The notes under the pieces are model-generated. The model was not told where the DNA came from, did no database searches, and was given only the letters and a program-made list of their open reading frames with translations. From positions 1 through 11,908 of the forward strand of contig DATKMP010000304.1 in assembly GCA_035541775.1 (NCBI GenBank): 11,908 nucleotides of DNA, given 5' to 3'. Source of the DNA: DATKMP01 sp035541775. Lineage in GTDB: Bacteria; Bacteroidota; Ignavibacteria; UBA10030. This document shows positions 11,811-11,908 of this stretch, piece by piece (positions within the stretch are counted from its first letter, which is position 1; each line of letters starts with the position of its first letter). Both the position numbers and the translations under genes were made by a program.

Positions 11811-11845
11811 AAAAAGCAGAAACGTGAGTTGCTGCTTTTTTATTT
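11811..11845 (+). terminator. intrinsic terminator after the tRNA/GIY-YIG unit
   Basis: AAAAAGCAG (11811-11819) pairs exactly with CTGCTTTTT (11832-11840) over a 12-nt loop, and TTTTTTATTTT follows. It begins four bases after the second copy of the tRNA 3' end, which suggests that it originally ended the tRNA transcript. Confidence 0.85.
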
Positions 11846-11908
11846 TGTGCCCTATCAAAATGTATTTTTCATATTCCTTACTCTCTCTCCTTTTTTAGAA
11901 AATTACGC

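Overview
The window looks like chromosomal DNA from the Bacteroidota/Chlorobi side of the FCB group. Three promoters fit the Bacteroidota pattern TTG-N19/20-TAnnTT(TG), and the Crp-family regulator is of the short Bacteroidota type. Several start codons lack a good Shine-Dalgarno sequence, and intergenic spaces carry the nested GC-rich palindromes often seen in these genomes. A finer placement (for example Ignavibacteria or a relative) is a guess.

Left third (1-3693): an accessory-looking, gene-poor stretch. It holds the 3' end of an unidentified gene (1-179), a gap with two doubtful minigenes, a small exported protein of unknown function (517-909), a cluster of palindromic repeats (937-1183), and a Crp/Fnr-type regulator (1364-1924). 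After the regulator comes an FNR/DNR-like box and a probable outer-membrane beta-barrel gene split by one in-frame TAA (2052-2687 / 2691-3176). A 500-base gap with two further hairpins follows.

Middle (3694-8953, minus strand): an M24 aminopeptidase P-like gene lies downstream of a compact four-gene operon. In transcription order the operon encodes two tandem D-Ala-D-Ala-ligase-like ATP-grasp enzymes, a small GNAT acetyltransferase and a KamA-type lysine 2,3-aminomutase. The gaps are 3, 1 and 19 nt. A well-formed promoter stands before the first gene and an intrinsic terminator follows the last. KamA keeps the radical-SAM cysteines, the PLP lysine and both aspartates that recognise lysine. 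The simplest reading is a pathway that makes beta-lysine, joins amino acids by ATP-grasp ligation and acetylates the product, perhaps an N-acetylated beta-lysine peptide used as a solute or secondary metabolite. That product is inference.

Right third (9039-11908): recG on the minus strand, divergent from a tRNA-Arg(ACG) gene on the plus strand. Behind the tRNA is a small GIY-YIG nuclease-like gene, and then a second copy of the tRNA 3' end. That copy is interrupted in its T-arm by a 59-nt palindromic insert and is followed at once by an intrinsic terminator. The layout suggests a minimal GIY-YIG element inserted at a tRNA 3' end, with target duplication, later hit by a REP-like palindrome.

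The two most interesting parts are the lysine-aminomutase/ATP-grasp/GNAT operon and the tRNA-GIY-YIG element.
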